Assembly (NCBI RefSeq): GCF_027947535.2 | Contig: NZ_JAAGKO020000006.1 | Location: 124,001-188,000, forward strand | DNA from: Streptantibioticus silvisoli | GTDB taxonomy: Bacteria; Actinomycetota; Actinomycetes; Streptomycetales; Streptomycetaceae | DNA length: 64,000 bases | Direction: 5' to 3' | In this document: positions 1 through 13,400 of the stretch, piece after piece | Layout of the letters: each line of letters begins with the position of its first letter | Position numbering within the stretch: the first letter of the stretch is position 1 | Program-made: the position numbers and the translations under genes | Notes under the pieces: model-generated | The model's database searches: none | The model's input: the letters and a program-made list of their open reading frames with translations, nothing else | Told to the model about the DNA's origin: nothing

Positions 1-1
1 C

Positions 2-3000
2 TGGGAGCTGGTGGCGAAGGGGGACCTGGGCGGTCTGGCCGGTGCGCTGGGGCTGGACGCCGACGTGCAGCGGGGCGTGCTGGCGCAGGTCGTCCCGGCG
101 CTGGAGGAGTGGCGGCGGCACGACCAGGAGCGTTCGCTGGTCGACGGGTGGCGTTACGAGGCGGTCTGGCGCCCGGTCACCGTTGACGGCATCCGTGAGT
201 TGACCGGCCGTTGGCTGGTGCTGGCGCCCGCCGGTGCCGTTGATGACGGTGTCGTGGCCGCGTTGGTGTCCGGGCTGTGCGGTCGCGGCGACGTCGTGAC
301 GCTGGAGGTCGGGCCGGGTACCGACCGGGCGTCGCTGGCCGCACGCCTCGGCGAACTCCTGCGGTCCGCCGACGGCTTGACGACGCCGGTGTCCGGGGTG
401 GTGTCGCTGCTGGCGCTCGCCGGCGACGGCGACGCGGACGGCGACGCGGACGGCGACGCGGTGGTCGACGCCGGCGCCGGCGGCCTCGGCCTCTCCGTGA
501 GCCTGCTCCAGGCGTTGGGTGATCTGGGGGTGGAGGCGCCGTTGTGGGCGGTGACGTCGGGTGCGGTGTCGGTGGGTGGGGCGGATGTGGTGCGTGATCC
601 GTGGCAGGCGTTGGTGTGGGGGTTGGGTCGGGTGGCGGCGTTGGAGCATCCGGATCGTTGGGGTGGTCTGGTGGATGTTCCGGCGGAGGTGACCGGTCGG
701 GTGCTGGATCGCCTTGTTGGTGTGTTGGTTGAGGGTGGGGTGGTGCGGGATCAGGTGGCGGTGCGTGCCTCCGGTGTCTTCGTGCGGCGGTTGGCGCCGG
801 TGTCGGGTGCCGGTGTCGCGGGTGGTGAATGGCGCCCGGGAGGAACGGTGTTGGTGACCGGTGGCACCGGTGGTCTGGGTGCCGACGCGGCGCGCTGGCT
901 GGCCCGGCAGGAGGGCGTGGAGCACCTGGTGCTGATGAGCCGCCGCGGTCTGTCGGCTCCCGGCGCGGTGGAACTGCGGGACGAGATCACCGGGTTGGGC
1001 GTCACCGTCGACGTGGTGACCTGCGACGTGGGCGACCGGGACGGATTGGCCGCCCTCGTGGAACGGTTCCGTGACTCCCTGACGTCCGTGGTGCACACCG
1101 CCGGTGTGCTGGACGACGGTGTCATCGACTCGTTGGAGACGTCGCAGATCGGTGGGGTGTTGCGGGCGAAGGTGCTGGGGGCCTGGTATCTGCATCTGTT
1201 GACGCGGGAGTTGGACCTTTCGGGGTTCGTGATGTTCTCGTCGCTGGCGGGCACGGTGGGTGTGCCGGGGCAGGGCAACTACGCGCCGGGCAACGCGTTC
1301 CTGGACGCGCTGGTGGAGTCCCGCCGCGCCGCCGGGCTGGCCGGCACCTCGGTGGCCTGGGGTGCCTGGGGCACCGAGGGCATGGCGGTCACCGGGCGGA
1401 TGGGCGAGATGCTGCGCCGCCACGGCTGGCCCACCATGGACTCCGCACTCGCGCTGACCGCCATGGGCGAGGTCGTCGCCGCCGGTCTCGGATCGGTCGT
1501 GGTCGCCGACGTCGACTGGGGGCGGTACTACACCGCGTTCACCGCCACCCGGGCGAGTTCGCTGTTCGACGAGATCCCGCAGGTCCAGCGGCTCCGGTCG
1601 ACCGGCACCCAGGACAGTGCCGACGAGGCGGGACAGCCGGAAACCGGACTCGCCGGGCGGCTGAGGGGGCTGTCCGCCGCCGAGCGGTTCCGTGCCGTGC
1701 TGGAACTGGTGCGGACCCAGACCGCGGCGGTCGCCGGCTACGACAGCGGTGACGCGGTCGAGACCGGGCGGGCGTTCAAGCACCTGGGCTTCGACTCGGT
1801 CACCGCTGTCGAACTGCGCAACCGGCTGAACGCGGCCACCGAACTGAAGCTCCCCCCGACCGTCATCTTCGACTACCCGACCCCCGAGGCACTCGCGAAC
1901 TACCTGCTCGGCGAGGTCTCCGACGCCGTGTCGGCCGACGCGGCCGTGCCCGCCGCGCCGGTGGCGGTCTCCGACGACGAGCCGATCGCGATCGTCGGCA
2001 TGGCCTGCCGCTTCCCCGGCGGTGTCGGCTCGCCGGAGGAGCTGTGGCAGCTGGTCAGCGACGGCGGTGACGCGATCACCCCGTTCCCGGCCGACCGCGG
2101 CTGGGACCTGGAGGGGCTGTACGACCCGGATCCCGACGCCGCCCGCAAGACCTACGCCCGGGAGGGCGGATTCCTGCACGACGCGGCCGAGTTCGACGCC
2201 GAGTTCTTCGGCATCAGCCCGCGCGAGGCGACCGCCATGGACCCGCAGCAACGCCTGCTGCTGGAAGTCTCCTGGGAGGCGTTGGAGCGGGCCGGCATCG
2301 ACCCGGGGACGCTGCGCGGCAGTGCGACCGGTGTCTTCGTCGGTGCCACCGGCCAGGACTACTCGGTGCTGCTCAACAAGAGCGTCGACCAGACGCTGGA
2401 AGGCCCCATGCTGACCGGCGTGGCCGGCAGCGTGCTGTCCGGCCGGCTGGCCTACACGTTCGGTCTTGAGGGTCCGGCGGTCAGCGTGGACACCGCGTGT
2501 TCGTCGTCGCTGGTGGCGTTGCACCTGGCGAGCCAGGCGCTGCGCCGGGGCGAGTGCTCGATGGCGCTGGCCGGCGGCGTCACCGTGATGTCCACCCCGC
2601 AGACGCTCGTGGTCTTCGCCCGGCAGCGTGGCCTGGCGGCCGACGGCCGGTGCAAGGCGTTCTCGGCGGCGGCCGACGGCACCAACATGGCTGAGGGCAT
2701 CGGCATGTTGCTGGTCGAACGCCTCTCCGACGCCGAGCGGCTGGGTCACCGGATTCTGGGGGTGGTGCGGGGCAGCGCGGTCAACCAGGACGGCGCGAGC
2801 AACGGTCTGACGGCGCCGAACGGTCCGTCGCAGCAGCGGGTGATCCGCCAGGCGCTCGCCAACGCGGGGGTGCCGGCCGACCAGGTCGACGCTGTCGAGG
2901 CGCACGGTACCGGCACCTCCCTCGGCGACCCGATCGAGGCGCAGGCGTTGCTGGCGACCTACGGCCAGGAACGCGGCGGGGACCAGCCGTTGTGGCTGGG

Positions 3001-6000
3001 GTCGGTCAAGTCCAACATCGGTCACACGCAGGCCGCGGCGGGTGTGGCCGGTGTCATCAAGATGCTGATGGCGATGCGGCACGGTGTCCTGCCGGCCACG
3101 TTGCACGCGCAGGAGCCGTCCCCGCACGTGGACTGGGCGTCGGGTGCGGTGAGTGTGCTGAGCCAGGCGCAGCCGTGGCCGCGGGGGGAGCGTCCGCGCC
3201 GGGCCGGTGTGTCGTCGTTCGGCATCAGCGGCACCAACGCCCACGTCATCATCGAGCAGGGCACCCCGGAACCGGTCCGTGGTCCGGGCGGGTCCGGGCC
3301 GGCGGCCGTCCTGGTGCCGTGGGCGGTCACCGCGCGCACCGAGGCGGGCCTGCGGGCCCAGGCCGGCCGCCTGGCCGACTTCGTCTCCGCCGGTGACAGC
3401 GACCCGGTCGACGTGGCGCACGCCTTGGTGACGGACCGCGCGGCGCTGGAGCACCGCGCCGTCGTGGTCGGCGCCGACCGTGCCGAACTGCTCGCCGGGC
3501 TGGGGGTGTTGGCCTGCGGCGTTGAGGGTGTGGTGTCGGGTGTGGCGCGGTCGCGTCCGAGGACGGCGTTCCTGTTCACCGGTCAGGGTGCGCAACGTGC
3601 GGGTATGGGGCGTGAGTTGTACGCGACGTATCCGGTGTACGCCGCGGCGTTCGACGAGGTGTGCGCGGGGTTGAACGCGCACCTGGACCGGCCGGTCGAG
3701 GAGGTCGTGTTCGCCGCGGCGGACCCCGATCTGGACCAAACCGGTTACACGCAGGCGGCGTTGTTCGCTCTCGAAGTCGCCCTGTACCGGCTGGTGTCGT
3801 CGTGGGGTGTGGTGCCCGATGTCGTCGCGGGCCACTCGATCGGTGAGTTGGCGGCGGCCCACGTGGCGGGTGTGCTGGAGCTGCCCGACGCCTGTGAACT
3901 GGTCGCCGCACGCGGCCGGTTGATGCAGGCGCTGCCGGCCGACGGCGCGATGGTGTCGATCCAGGCGGCGGAGACCGACGTGCTCAAGGCGCTCGAAGGA
4001 CTCGACGGACGGGTGTCGGTCGCGGCGGTCAACGGACCCCGCTCGATCGTCGTCTCCGGTGACGAGGACGCCGTCGCCGAGGTCGCCGACCACTTCGCCC
4101 GGCAGGGCGACAAGACGCGGCGTCTGCGGGTGAGTCACGCGTTCCACTCGCCGCACATGGACGCGATGCTGGCGGAGTTCGGCGAGATCGCCGGCCGGCT
4201 CACCTATCGCGAACCGGTGATCCCGATCGTCTCCAACGTCACCGGAAGCCCGGTCGAACCCGGCCGGATCACCGATCCCGGCTACTGGGTCCAACACGTC
4301 CGGCAGGCCGTGCGGTTCGGCGACGCCGTCACCGCCCTGCGCGACCAGGGCGTCTCCCTCTACCTGGAGATCGGCCCCGACGCGACCCTCACCGCCATGG
4401 CCCAGCAGGCCCTCGGCTCGGACGACGCCGCCTCCGCGGTGTTCGTCCCGGTGCTCCGCGGGAACCACGCCGAGCCGCGCACGTTCCTGACCGCGGTCGC
4501 CCAGGCGTACGTCAACGGCGTCGAGGTCGACTGGACCGCCGCGTTCGCCGACGTGGTCCCCGCGCGGATCGAGCTGCCGACCTACGCCTTCAGCCACCAC
4601 CGGTACTGGGTGGAGACCGGGACCGGCGCCGGTGACGTCGCCGGTGCGGGCCTCGGCGGCCTGGGCCACGCGCTGCTGGGCGCCGGCGTCGAACTGCCGG
4701 GCTCCGGCGGCCACTTGTTCACCGGCCGCCTCTCGCTGAGCACCCACGCCTGGCTCGCCGACCACACCGTGCTCGGCTCCGTCCTGGTACCCGGCGCCGC
4801 GTTCGTGGAGATGGCGGTGCGGGCCGGCGGCGAGGCCGGTTGCGGGTGCGTCGAGGAACTCACGCTCCAGGCACCGCTGGTGGTGCCCGAGCGCGGCGGT
4901 GTCCGGCTCCAGGCGGTGCTCGGCGCAGCGGACGAGTCGGGGCGGCGCACCCTTGAGGTGTACTCCGCCCGGGAGGACGCGGACGCCGTGTGGGTCTGCC
5001 ACGCGGTCGGCACCGTCGCACCGGCGCCCGCCGCCGCGTTCGACCTGGGCGCCTGGCCCCCGCCGGGCGCCACCGCGGTGCCGCTGGACGGTTTCTACGA
5101 CGACCTGCGGGAGCGCGGCTACGGTTACGGCCCCCTCTTCCAGGGCCTGCGGGCGGCCTGGCGGCGCGGCGACGAGACGTTCGCCGAACTGGAACTGCCG
5201 GAGCGGACCGGCACCGCGGCCGGATCGTTCGAGATGCATCCGGCCCTGCTGGACGCCGCCATGCACGGGCTGATGCTGGAAGGCGCCGGCAGCGGTGACA
5301 CCGACGGCGCCGGCGGTCCGCTGCTCCCGTTCGTCTGGGGCGGCATCTCGGTGTTCGCCTCCGGCGCCACCCGGGTCCGCGTCCGGCTGGCACGTACCGG
5401 CGCCGACGCCATGTCGGTCCGGATGGCCGACGAGACCGGCGCACCGGTCGCCGTCGTGGAGTCCCTGGTCGTCCGCCCGGTCAGCCCCGAGCAGTTGGCG
5501 GCGGCGGCCGGCAACGACACGGGCAACCTGTACGAGGTCGCCTGGCAGGACGCCCCGGTCCCCGGTACCGGCGGCGACGGGGTCCGCTGGGCGGTCGTCG
5601 GCGACGACGCCCTCGGTGTGGCCGCCGGCCTCACCGCGGCCGGGCTGCCGGTCGCCGCGGTGTCCGACCTGACCGCGCTGTCCGGCCAGGAGCCGTCGCA
5701 CGTGGCGGTCGTGGTCGACGGTGTCGCGGACGCGTCGGGTGTGCGGGGTGCGGTGGTCCGGGTGCTGGGGTTGGTGCAGGAGTGGTTGGCGGAGGAGCGG
5801 TTGGCGTCGTCGCGGTTGGTGGTGGTGACGCGTGGTGGTGTGGTCGGTGCGGCGGTCGGGGGTCTGGTGCGGTCCGCGCAGGCGGAGAACCCGGGCCGGT
5901 TCGTGCTGGTGGATCTGGACGGGGATGTGGCTTCGTGTGCGGTGCTTCCTGCGGTGATGGCGTTGGATGAGCCGCAGGTTGAGGTGCGTGGTGGTGTGGT

Positions 6001-7375
6001 GCGGGTGCCGCGGTTGGTGCGTGCGCAGTCGTCGGTTGCGGTTGCGCCGGTGTGGTCGGCGGAGGGGACGGTGTTGGTCACCGGTGGTACGGGGACGTTG
6101 GGTGCGTTGGTGGCCCGTCATCTGGTGGACGCGCATGGGGTGCGGAGCCTGGTGCTGGCCAGTCGTCGCGGTCCGGCGGCGGAGGGTGCCGAGGATCTGT
6201 GTTCCGAACTGGCGGCGTCCGGTGCGGTGGTTGAGGTCGTCGCGTGTGATGCCGCTGACCGTGACCGTTTGGCGGAGGTGGTCGGCGGGATCGGGAAGCT
6301 GACCGGGGTCGTGCATGTCGCCGGTGTGCTGGATGACGCGGTGGTGACGTCGTTGACGGCGGAGCGGTTGGAGGCGGTGTTGCGGCCGAAGGTGGACGCG
6401 GCGCTGAACCTGCACGAGGTGACCAGGGGCCTCGATCTGGACGCGTTCGTGTTGTTCTCGTCGGCGGCCGGGGTGTTCGGGGCGGCGGGGCAGGGCAATT
6501 ACGCGGCGGCGAACGCGTTCCTCGACGCGTTGGCCGAGCAGCGGCAGGCGGAGGGCCTGCCGGGGGTCTCGCTCGCCTGGGGCCTGTGGCAGGAGCGCAG
6601 TGGCATCACGGGCGGGCTCGGCGACGCCGACCTGGCGCGGATGTCGAGCGGCGGCTTGATCCCGCTGCCGTCGCGGGACGGCCTCGCGCTGTTCGACACG
6701 GCGGTCGCCACCGGGCGTGCCGCCCTCGTACCGGCCCACCTGGATCTCGCCGGCCTGCGGGCCGGGGGAGCGGCGAACGGCGGTGTGCCCGCGCTGCTGC
6801 GCGGCCTGGTACGGGTCGTCTCCCGACGCGCGGCGCAGTCCGCGGAGGCGTCGGCCGCCACCCTCACCGAACGCCTGTCGGCCCTGCCCGGCGCCCCGGA
6901 GCGGGAGCGGTTCCTGCTGGACCTGGTGCGCAAGCAGGTGGCCGGGGTGCTCGGCCGTTCGGCACCGGAGGCGATCGAGCCGGACCAGGCGTTCAAGGAA
7001 CTCGGGTTCGACTCGCTGACCTCCGTCGAACTGCGCAACCGCCTCAACTCCGCCACCGGCCTGCGGCTGCCGGCCACGCTGGTCTTCGACTACCCGACCT
7101 GCGGCGCCCTGGCGGAGTTCCTGATGGGCGAATGCGGAGTCGCCGGCGGCGCGCACAGCGGTACGGCACTCGACGACGACGGCATCAGGCGGGCCATCTC
7201 CGGAATCCCCCTCGCGAATCTGCGGGACGCCGGAGTCCTGGAAACGCTGCTGGAACTCGCCGGAGTGGGCGTGGAATCCGTGGAGGACGGGATTCCCTCG
7301 GAAGAACTGATCGACGACATGAGCGCCGAGAGTCTGATCCACATGGCGCTGGGCAATGCCCAGAGCGACGACTGA
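2..7375 (+). CDS. Type I modular polyketide synthase, 5'-truncated: (..)KR-ACP / KS-AT(malonyl)-DH-KR-ACP
   Basis: The frame is open at the window edge, so the start lies upstream. The first part is the end of a module: a KR (Rossmann motif near 840-875, LDD near 1107 marking a B-type KR, catalytic Ser/Tyr near 1235 and 1273) and an ACP (Ser in GFDS near 1796). A complete module follows: KS (1978-3265, Cys codon 2498 in DTACSSS), AT (3560-4440) with GHSIG and HAFH motifs typical of malonyl-CoA selection, DH (4660-5480) with an intact HxxxGxxxxP motif, B-type KR (Rossmann near 6060) and ACP (6890-7120). This module should install a C=C with no methyl branch. The C-terminal ~70 residues look like a helical docking domain. 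It lies 68 bp before the next PKS gene, same strand. Domain order is read directly; substrate choice is inferred from motifs. Confidence 0.95.
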   Translation, partial: WELVAKGDLGGLAGALGLDADVQRGVLAQVVPALEEWRRHDQERSLVDGWRYEAVWRPVTVDGIRELTGRWLVLAPAGAVDDGVVAALVSGLCGRGDVVTLEVGPGTDRASLAARLGELLRSADGLTTPVSGVVSLLALAGDGDADGDADGDAVVDAGAGGLGLSVSLLQALGDLGVEAPLWAVTSGAVSVGGADVVRDPWQALVWGLGRVAALEHPDRWGGLVDVPAEVTGRVLDRLVGVLVEGGVVRDQVAVRASGVFVRRLAPVSGAGVAGGEWRPGGTVLVTGGTGGLGADAARWLARQEGVEHLVLMSRRGLSAPGAVELRDEITGLGVTVDVVTCDVGDRDGLAALVERFRDSLTSVVHTAGVLDDGVIDSLETSQIGGVLRAKVLGAWYLHLLTRELDLSGFVMFSSLAGTVGVPGQGNYAPGNAFLDALVESRRAAGLAGTSVAWGAWGTEGMAVTGRMGEMLRRHGWPTMDSALALTAMGEVVAAGLGSVVVADVDWGRYYTAFTATRASSLFDEIPQVQRLRSTGTQDSADEAGQPETGLAGRLRGLSAAERFRAVLELVRTQTAAVAGYDSGDAVETGRAFKHLGFDSVTAVELRNRLNAATELKLPPTVIFDYPTPEALANYLLGEVSDAVSADAAVPAAPVAVSDDEPIAIVGMACRFPGGVGSPEELWQLVSDGGDAITPFPADRGWDLEGLYDPDPDAARKTYAREGGFLHDAAEFDAEFFGISPREATAMDPQQRLLLEVSWEALERAGIDPGTLRGSATGVFVGATGQDYSVLLNKSVDQTLEGPMLTGVAGSVLSGRLAYTFGLEGPAVSVDTACSSSLVALHLASQALRRGECSMALAGGVTVMSTPQTLVVFARQRGLAADGRCKAFSAAADGTNMAEGIGMLLVERLSDAERLGHRILGVVRGSAVNQDGASNGLTAPNGPSQQRVIRQALANAGVPADQVDAVEAHGTGTSLGDPIEAQALLATYGQERGGDQPLWLGSVKSNIGHTQAAAGVAGVIKMLMAMRHGVLPATLHAQEPSPHVDWASGAVSVLSQAQPWPRGERPRRAGVSSFGISGTNAHVIIEQGTPEPVRGPGGSGPAAVLVPWAVTARTEAGLRAQAGRLADFVSAGDSDPVDVAHALVTDRAALEHRAVVVGADRAELLAGLGVLACGVEGVVSGVARSRPRTAFLFTGQGAQRAGMGRELYATYPVYAAAFDEVCAGLNAHLDRPVEEVVFAAADPDLDQTGYTQAALFALEVALYRLVSSWGVVPDVVAGHSIGELAAAHVAGVLELPDACELVAARGRLMQALPADGAMVSIQAAETDVLKALEGLDGRVSVAAVNGPRSIVVSGDEDAVAEVADHFARQGDKTRRLRVSHAFHSPHMDAMLAEFGEIAGRLTYREPVIPIVSNVTGSPVEPGRITDPGYWVQHVRQAVRFGDAVTALRDQGVSLYLEIGPDATLTAMAQQALGSDDAASAVFVPVLRGNHAEPRTFLTAVAQAYVNGVEVDWTAAFADVVPARIELPTYAFSHHRYWVETGTGAGDVAGAGLGGLGHALLGAGVELPGSGGHLFTGRLSLSTHAWLADHTVLGSVLVPGAAFVEMAVRAGGEAGCGCVEELTLQAPLVVPERGGVRLQAVLGAADESGRRTLEVYSAREDADAVWVCHAVGTVAPAPAAAFDLGAWPPPGATAVPLDGFYDDLRERGYGYGPLFQGLRAAWRRGDETFAELELPERTGTAAGSFEMHPALLDAAMHGLMLEGAGSGDTDGAGGPLLPFVWGGISVFASGATRVRVRLARTGADAMSVRMADETGAPVAVVESLVVRPVSPEQLAAAAGNDTGNLYEVAWQDAPVPGTGGDGVRWAVVGDDALGVAAGLTAAGLPVAAVSDLTALSGQEPSHVAVVVDGVADASGVRGAVVRVLGLVQEWLAEERLASSRLVVVTRGGVVGAAVGGLVRSAQAENPGRFVLVDLDGDVASCAVLPAVMALDEPQVEVRGGVVRVPRLVRAQSSVAVAPVWSAEGTVLVTGGTGTLGALVARHLVDAHGVRSLVLASRRGPAAEGAEDLCSELAASGAVVEVVACDAADRDRLAEVVGGIGKLTGVVHVAGVLDDAVVTSLTAERLEAVLRPKVDAALNLHEVTRGLDLDAFVLFSSAAGVFGAAGQGNYAAANAFLDALAEQRQAEGLPGVSLAWGLWQERSGITGGLGDADLARMSSGGLIPLPSRDGLALFDTAVATGRAALVPAHLDLAGLRAGGAANGGVPALLRGLVRVVSRRAAQSAEASAATLTERLSALPGAPERERFLLDLVRKQVAGVLGRSAPEAIEPDQAFKELGFDSLTSVELRNRLNSATGLRLPATLVFDYPTCGALAEFLMGECGVAGGAHSGTALDDDGIRRAISGIPLANLRDAGVLETLLELAGVGVESVEDGIPSEELIDDMSAESLIHMALGNAQSDD
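427..461 (+). repeat. 12-bp tandem repeat inside PKS linker
   Basis: The unit ggcgacgcggac repeats nearly three times in frame and encodes an Asp/Gly/Ala run in the linker of the first KR. It is likely a neutral slippage expansion. Confidence 0.7.
533..1620 (+). repeat. KR-region repeat copy 1 (partner at 21001-22075)
   Basis: Large parts of this KR-encoding block, notably 533-718 and 1102-1440, are near-identical at the DNA level to 21001-21181 and 21556-21904 in the third PKS gene. This suggests recent duplication or gene conversion between modules. Confidence 0.8.
5715..6590 (+). repeat. KR-region repeat (partner at 11268-12142)
   Basis: The reductive-domain segment of the complete module in the first PKS gene is nearly identical in DNA to the matching segment of the first module in the second PKS gene. 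The divergence from it to flanking DH and post-KR sequence is abrupt. Confidence 0.8.
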
Positions 7376-7443
7376 TGCCCGGTGACGGTGCGTTCGCTGA
7401 TTCCCGCATTTGCCACACCAGCCCGAACGGATAGGTAGCGGTC

Positions 7444-10400
7444 ATGACCACTTCCCCGCAGGAACTCATCACAGCATTGCGGACGTCGCTGAAGGAGACC
7501 GAGCGGCTGCGCCAGCGCAACCAGGAGCTCACGGCCGCCGCCCGGGAACCGATCGCGATCGTCGGCATGGCGTGCCGCTATCCCGGCGGCGTGAAGTCCC
7601 CCGAGGACCTGTGGGACCTGGTCTCCTCCGGCGGCGACGGCGTCTCGGAATTCCCCACCGACCGTGGCTGGGACGTCGAGAACCTCTACGACCCCGACCC
7701 GGACGCCACCGGGAAGACCTATTGCCGGGAGGGCGGATTCCTATACGAGGCGGCCGACTTCGACGCGAAGTTCTTCGGCATCAGCCCCCGTGAGGCCCTC
7801 GCCACCGACCCGCAGCAGCGCCTGCTGCTGGAAGTCGCCTGGGAAACCCTGGAACGCGCGGGAATCGACCCGGCCTCGCTGCGCGGCAGCCGGACCGGTG
7901 TCTTCGCCGGCGTCATGTACGACGACTACGGAATGCGCCTCCAGCGGATACCGGAGGAGCTTGAGGGCTACATCGGCAACGGCAGCGCGAGCAGCGTGCT
8001 GTCCGGCCGCGTCGCCTACACCCTCGGTCTCGAAGGCCCCGCCGTCAGCATCGACACCGCGTGTTCGTCGTCGCTGGTGGCGTTGCACCTGGCGTGCCAG
8101 GCGCTGCGGCAGAGCGAGTGCTCGCTGGCGCTGGTCGGCGGCGTCACCGTGCTGGCCGGCCCCGGAATCTTCGTCGAGTTCTCCCGTCAGCGCGGTCTGG
8201 CCCGCGACGGCCGCTGCAAGTCCTTCGCCGCCGCGGCCGACGGCACCGGCTGGGCCGAGGGCGTCGGCATGCTGCTGGTGGAACGGTTGTCCGACGCGCA
8301 GCGCCTCGGTCACCGGATTCTGGGGGTGGTGCGCGGCAGCGCGGTCAACCAGGACGGCGCCAGCAACGGTCTGACCGCGCCGAACGGCCCCTCGCAGCAG
8401 CGGGTCATCCGGCAGGCACTCGCCAACGCCCGCGTTGCCGCCGACGGCGTCGACATCGTCGAGGCGCACGGCACCGGTACGTCGCTGGGCGACCCGATCG
8501 AGGCGCAGGCGTTGCTGGCGACGTACGGCCAGGAGCGGGAGCAGCCGTTGTGGCTGGGGTCGGTCAAGTCCAACATCGGTCACACGCAGGCCGCCGCGGG
8601 TGTCGCCGGTGTCATCAAGATGCTGATGGCGATGCGGCACGGTGTCATGCCGGCCACCCTGCACGTCGATGAACCGTCGCCGCACATCGACTGGTCGGCC
8701 GGTGCGGTCTCGCTGCTACAAGAGGCGCGTGCGTGGCCGGAGTTGGAGCGTCCGCGCCGAGCCGCCGTGTCGTCCTTCGGCGTCAGCGGCACCAACGCCC
8801 ACGTCATTCTGGAGCAGGCGCCGGTGGGTTCGACGGCCAGTGCTCCGGCTGATGGTTCCGCCTCGGTGGGGGTTGTGGGGGTTGTTCCGTGGGTGGTTTC
8901 GGCGCGGGGTGAGGCTGCGTTGCGGGGGCAGGCCGGCCGGTTGTTGGAGCGGGTGGCGGATGACGTGATCGATGTGGGTCATTCGTTGGTGGCGAGTCGT
9001 GGTGCGTTGGGTCATCGTGCGGTGGTGGTGGGGGATGGCCGGGAGGAGTTGCTGGCGGGATTGTCGGCGTTGGTGTCGGGTGCGGACAGTGCCGGTGTGG
9101 TGGTGGGTGTGGGGCGTTCGCGTCCGAAGGTGGCGTTCGTCTTCCCCGGTCAGGGTTCGCAGTGGGCCGGTATGGCCGTTGAGTTGATGGCGTCCTCTCC
9201 CGTCTTCCGTGGGCGGATGGCCGAGTGTGCTGCGGCGTTGGAGCCTTTCGCGGATGGTTGGTCGTTGTTGGAGGTGGTGGAGGGGGGTGTGTTTGATCGG
9301 GTTGATGTGGTGCAGCCGGTGTTGTGGGCGGTGATGGTGTCGTTGTCGGCGGTGTGGGAGTCGTTCGGTGTGGTGCCGGATGTGGTGGTGGGTCATTCGC
9401 AGGGTGAGATCGCTGCGGCGTGTGTGGCGGGTGGGTTGAGTCTTGAGGACGCCGCGATGGTGGTGGCGTTGCGGAGCCGGGCGATCCGGGTGATCGCGGG
9501 TCGCGGCGGGATGCTGTCGGTGGCGTTGGGTGCCGATGTGGTTGGTGAGCGGTTGGAGGGCTGGTCGGATCGGGTGTCGGTGGCGGCGGTGAACGGTCCG
9601 TCGTCGGTGGTGTTGTCCGGTGATGACGCGGCGTTGGAGGAGATCGCGTCTCTCTGGGCGGGGGAGGGGGTGCGGGTTCGTCGGGTGCCGGTGGACTACG
9701 CGTCGCACTCGGCTCATGTGGAGGAGATCGAGGATCATCTGTTGGAGGTGTTGTCGCAGGTCAGACCGGTCACCTCGGCTGTGCCGATGTGGTCGACAGT
9801 CACCGGTGAGGTGACGGACACCGCCGGTATGGATGCGGCTTATTGGTATCGGAATCTGCGGAGTCGGGTGCGGTTCGCGGAGGCGGCTCGGGCGTTGGCG
9901 GAGCAGGGCCGGTACGTGTTCGTGGAGGTCAGTCCGCATCCGGTGCTGGCGATGAGCGTGCAGGACACGCTGGATGTTGTCGCGGAGGACCCGACCGTCG
10001 ACGCCTCCTGTGTGGTGGAGACGTTGCGGCGTGAAGAGGGCGGCCTGCGGCGGCTGTTCACCTCGTTGGGTCGTGCGTACGTCAACGGGGTCGACGTCGA
10101 CTGGACCCCCGCGTTCGCCGACGCTGCGCCGCGGGTGGTCGACCTGCCGACCTACGCGTTCCAGCACGAGCGGTTCTGGCTGGACGCGGGCGTGGGCGGC
10201 GGTGACGTGGCCGGGCTGGGGCTGCGCGGCGTGGGCCACGTCCTGCTGGGCGCCGGGGTCGAGTTGCCGGGGTCGGGCGGGTTCCTGTTCACCGGGCGCC
10301 TGTCGCTGGGGCAGCAGGGGTGGCTGAACGACCACGTGGTGTTCGGCTCCGTCCTGGTGCCCGGCGCCGCGTTCGTGGAGATGGCGGTGCGGGCCGGCGG

Positions 10401-13400
10401 CGAGGCCGGTTGCGGGTGCGTCGAGGAACTCACGCTCCAGGCACCGCTGGTGGTGCCCGCCCGCGGCAACGTTCGGCTCCAGGTCGTGCTGGGCCCCGAG
10501 GACGACTCGCGCCGGCGCACCGTCGAGGTGTACTCGGCCCGTGACGAGGACGCGTGGGTCCGCCACGCCACCGGTACGGTCGCCGATCGCCGGGCCGCCC
10601 CGTTCGACCTGGGCGTCTGGCCGCCGCAGGGTGGCACGCCGGTGTCCCTCGACGGCTTCTACGAGGACCTGGCCGACCGTGGATACGCCTACGGGCCCGG
10701 GTTCCGGGGACTGCGGGCGATGTGGACGCGCGGCGAAGAGGTGTTCGCCGAGGTGGAACTGCCCGAGGCGGCGCAGGCGGGCTCCGGCTCCGGGTCGTTC
10801 GAGATCCACCCCGCACTGCTGGACGCGACCTTGCACGCGGCGATCGGCACCCTCTTCCGGAGCGAGGGCGGCAGCCGGCTGCCGTTCCTGTGGAGCGGGG
10901 TGACGGTGTCCGCCGTCGGCGCGAACCGGGTCCGCGTCCGGCTCGCCGCCACGGCGGAGGACGCGATCTCGGTACGGATCACCGACGAGACCGGTGCGCC
11001 GGTGGCCGTCGTCGAGTCACTGGTGTCCCGTCCGGTCACCGCCGAGCAGTTGTCCGCCGGCGCCGGGGACGGCAACCTCTTCCGGCTCGACCGGCAGGAG
11101 GTCCCGCTCCCCGCCCTCGCGGACCCCGCCCGCCGCTGGACCGTGCTCGGCGATCTCGCGGACGCCATGGAACGCGCCGGTGTCCCGGTCGACGCCGTGG
11201 CGTCCATCGGTGAACTCGCCGGCCGGGAGACCCCCGCCGACGTGGTGATGACCGAGATCGTGGTCGACGGTGTCGCGGACGCGTCGGGTGTGCGGGGTGC
11301 GGTGGTCCGGGTGCTGGGGTTGGTGCAGGGGTGGTTGGCGGCGGAGCGGTTGGCGTCGTCGCGGTTGGTGGTGGTGACGCGTGGTGGTGTGGTCGGTGCG
11401 GCGGTCGGGGGTCTGGTGCGGTCCGCGCAGGCGGAGCACCCGGGCCGGTTCGTGCTGGTGGATCTGGACGCTGATGCGGCTTCGTGTGCGGTGCTTCCTG
11501 CGGTGATGGCATTGGACGAGCCGCAGGTTGAGGTGCGTGGTGGTGTGGTGCGGGTGCCGCGGTTGGTGCGTGCGCAGTCGTCGGTTGCGGTTGCGCCGGT
11601 GTGGTCGGCGGAGGAGACGGTGTTGGTCACCGGTGGTACGGGGACGTTGGGTGCGTTGGTGGCCCGTCATCTGGTGGACGTGCACGGGGTGCGGAGCCTG
11701 GTGCTGGCCAGCCGTCGCGGTCCGGCGGCGGAGGGTGCCGAGGAGTTGCGTTCCGAACTGGCCGCGTCCGGTGCGGTGGTTGAGGTCGTTGCGTGCGATG
11801 CCGCTGACCGTGACCGTTTGGCTGAGGTGGTTGATGGCATCGGGAAGCTGACCGGGGTCGTGCACGTGGCCGGTGTGCTGGACGACGCGGTGGTGACGTC
11901 GTTGACGGCGGAGCGGTTGGACGCGGTGTTGCGGCCGAAGGTGGACGCGGCGCTGAACCTGCACGAGGTCACCAAGGACCTCGATCTGGACGCGTTCGTG
12001 TTGTTCTCGTCGGCGGCCGGGGTGTTCGGGGCGGCGGGGCAGGGCAACTACGCGGCGGCGAACGCGTTCCTCGACGCGTTGGCGGAGCAGCGGCAGGCGG
12101 AGGGCCTGCCGGGGGTCTCGCTCGCCTGGGGCCTGTGGCAGGACGACAGCGACATGACCGCCCACCTCGGCGACGCCGACCGCAAGCGGCTCTCGCGCGG
12201 CGGCATCGTCCCCATGACCGCGCGGGAGGGCCTGGAACTCTTCGACGCCTCCGTCGCCGCCGGCCAGGCCGTGCTGGTGCCGGCGCGGCTGGACCTCGCG
12301 ACGGTCCGGGCCCGCGCCGGCGCGGCGAACGGTGAGGTGCCGGCCCTCCTGCGGAGCCTGGTGCGGGTCGTCTCCCGCCGCGCGGTCCGGGCCGCCGACA
12401 GCGGGGGCCCGACGTTCGCGCGGCGGTTCGCCGGGATGGGTGCCGCCGAACGGGAGCAGGAACTGCGCGAGGTCGTCCGCGGCCAGGTCGCCGCGGTGCT
12501 CGGACACGGGTCGGCGGACGCCGTCGACCCGGGCCGGGCGTTCAAGGAGATGGGGTTCGACTCGCTGACCTCGGTCGAGCTGCGCAACCGGCTCGGCGCC
12601 GCGACCGGAATGCGGCTGCCGGCGACCCTCGTCTTCGACTATCCGACGTGCGACGCGCTCGCCCGCTTCCTGTCCGGCGAGCTGTCCGACGGCACGAACG
12701 CGCCGGCGACCGCCGCCGTGCCGGTCTCGGTGGCCGACGACGAGCCCATCGCGATCGTCGGCATGGCCTGCCGCTACCCGGGCGACGTCAACTCGCCCGA
12801 GGACCTGTGGGACCTGGTCGCGTCCGGCGGCGACGGCATCTCCTTCTTCCCGACCGACCGCGGCTGGGACGTGGACGGCCTGTACGACCCGGTCCCCGGA
12901 CGCCCCGGCAAGAGCTACTCCCGGCAGGGCGGATTCCTCTACGACGCGGGCGAGTTCGACGCGGAGTTCTTCGGGATCAGTCCGCGTGAGGCGCTGGCGA
13001 TGGACCCGCAGCAACGCCTGCTGCTGGAGGTGTCCTGGGAGGCGCTGGAGCGGGCCGGCATCGACCCGGGAACGCTGCGGGGCAGCCAGACCGGTGTCTT
13101 CGCGGGCGTGATGTACCACGACTACGCGTCCGGCCTCACCGAGTTCCCCGAGGGCCTGGAGGCGTACGTCGGCAACGGCACCGCCGGCAGCATCGTGTCC
13201 GGCCGGATCGCGTACACCCTCGGCCTGGAGGGTCCGGCGGTCAGCGTGGACACGGCGTGTTCGTCGTCGCTGGTGGCGTTGCACCTGGCGTGTCAGGCGC
13301 TGCGGCAGGGCGAGTGCTCGATGGCACTGGCCGGCGGCGTCACCGTGCTGTCCACGCCCGGTGTGTTCGTGGCCTTCAGCCAGCAGCGCGGCATGTCCGC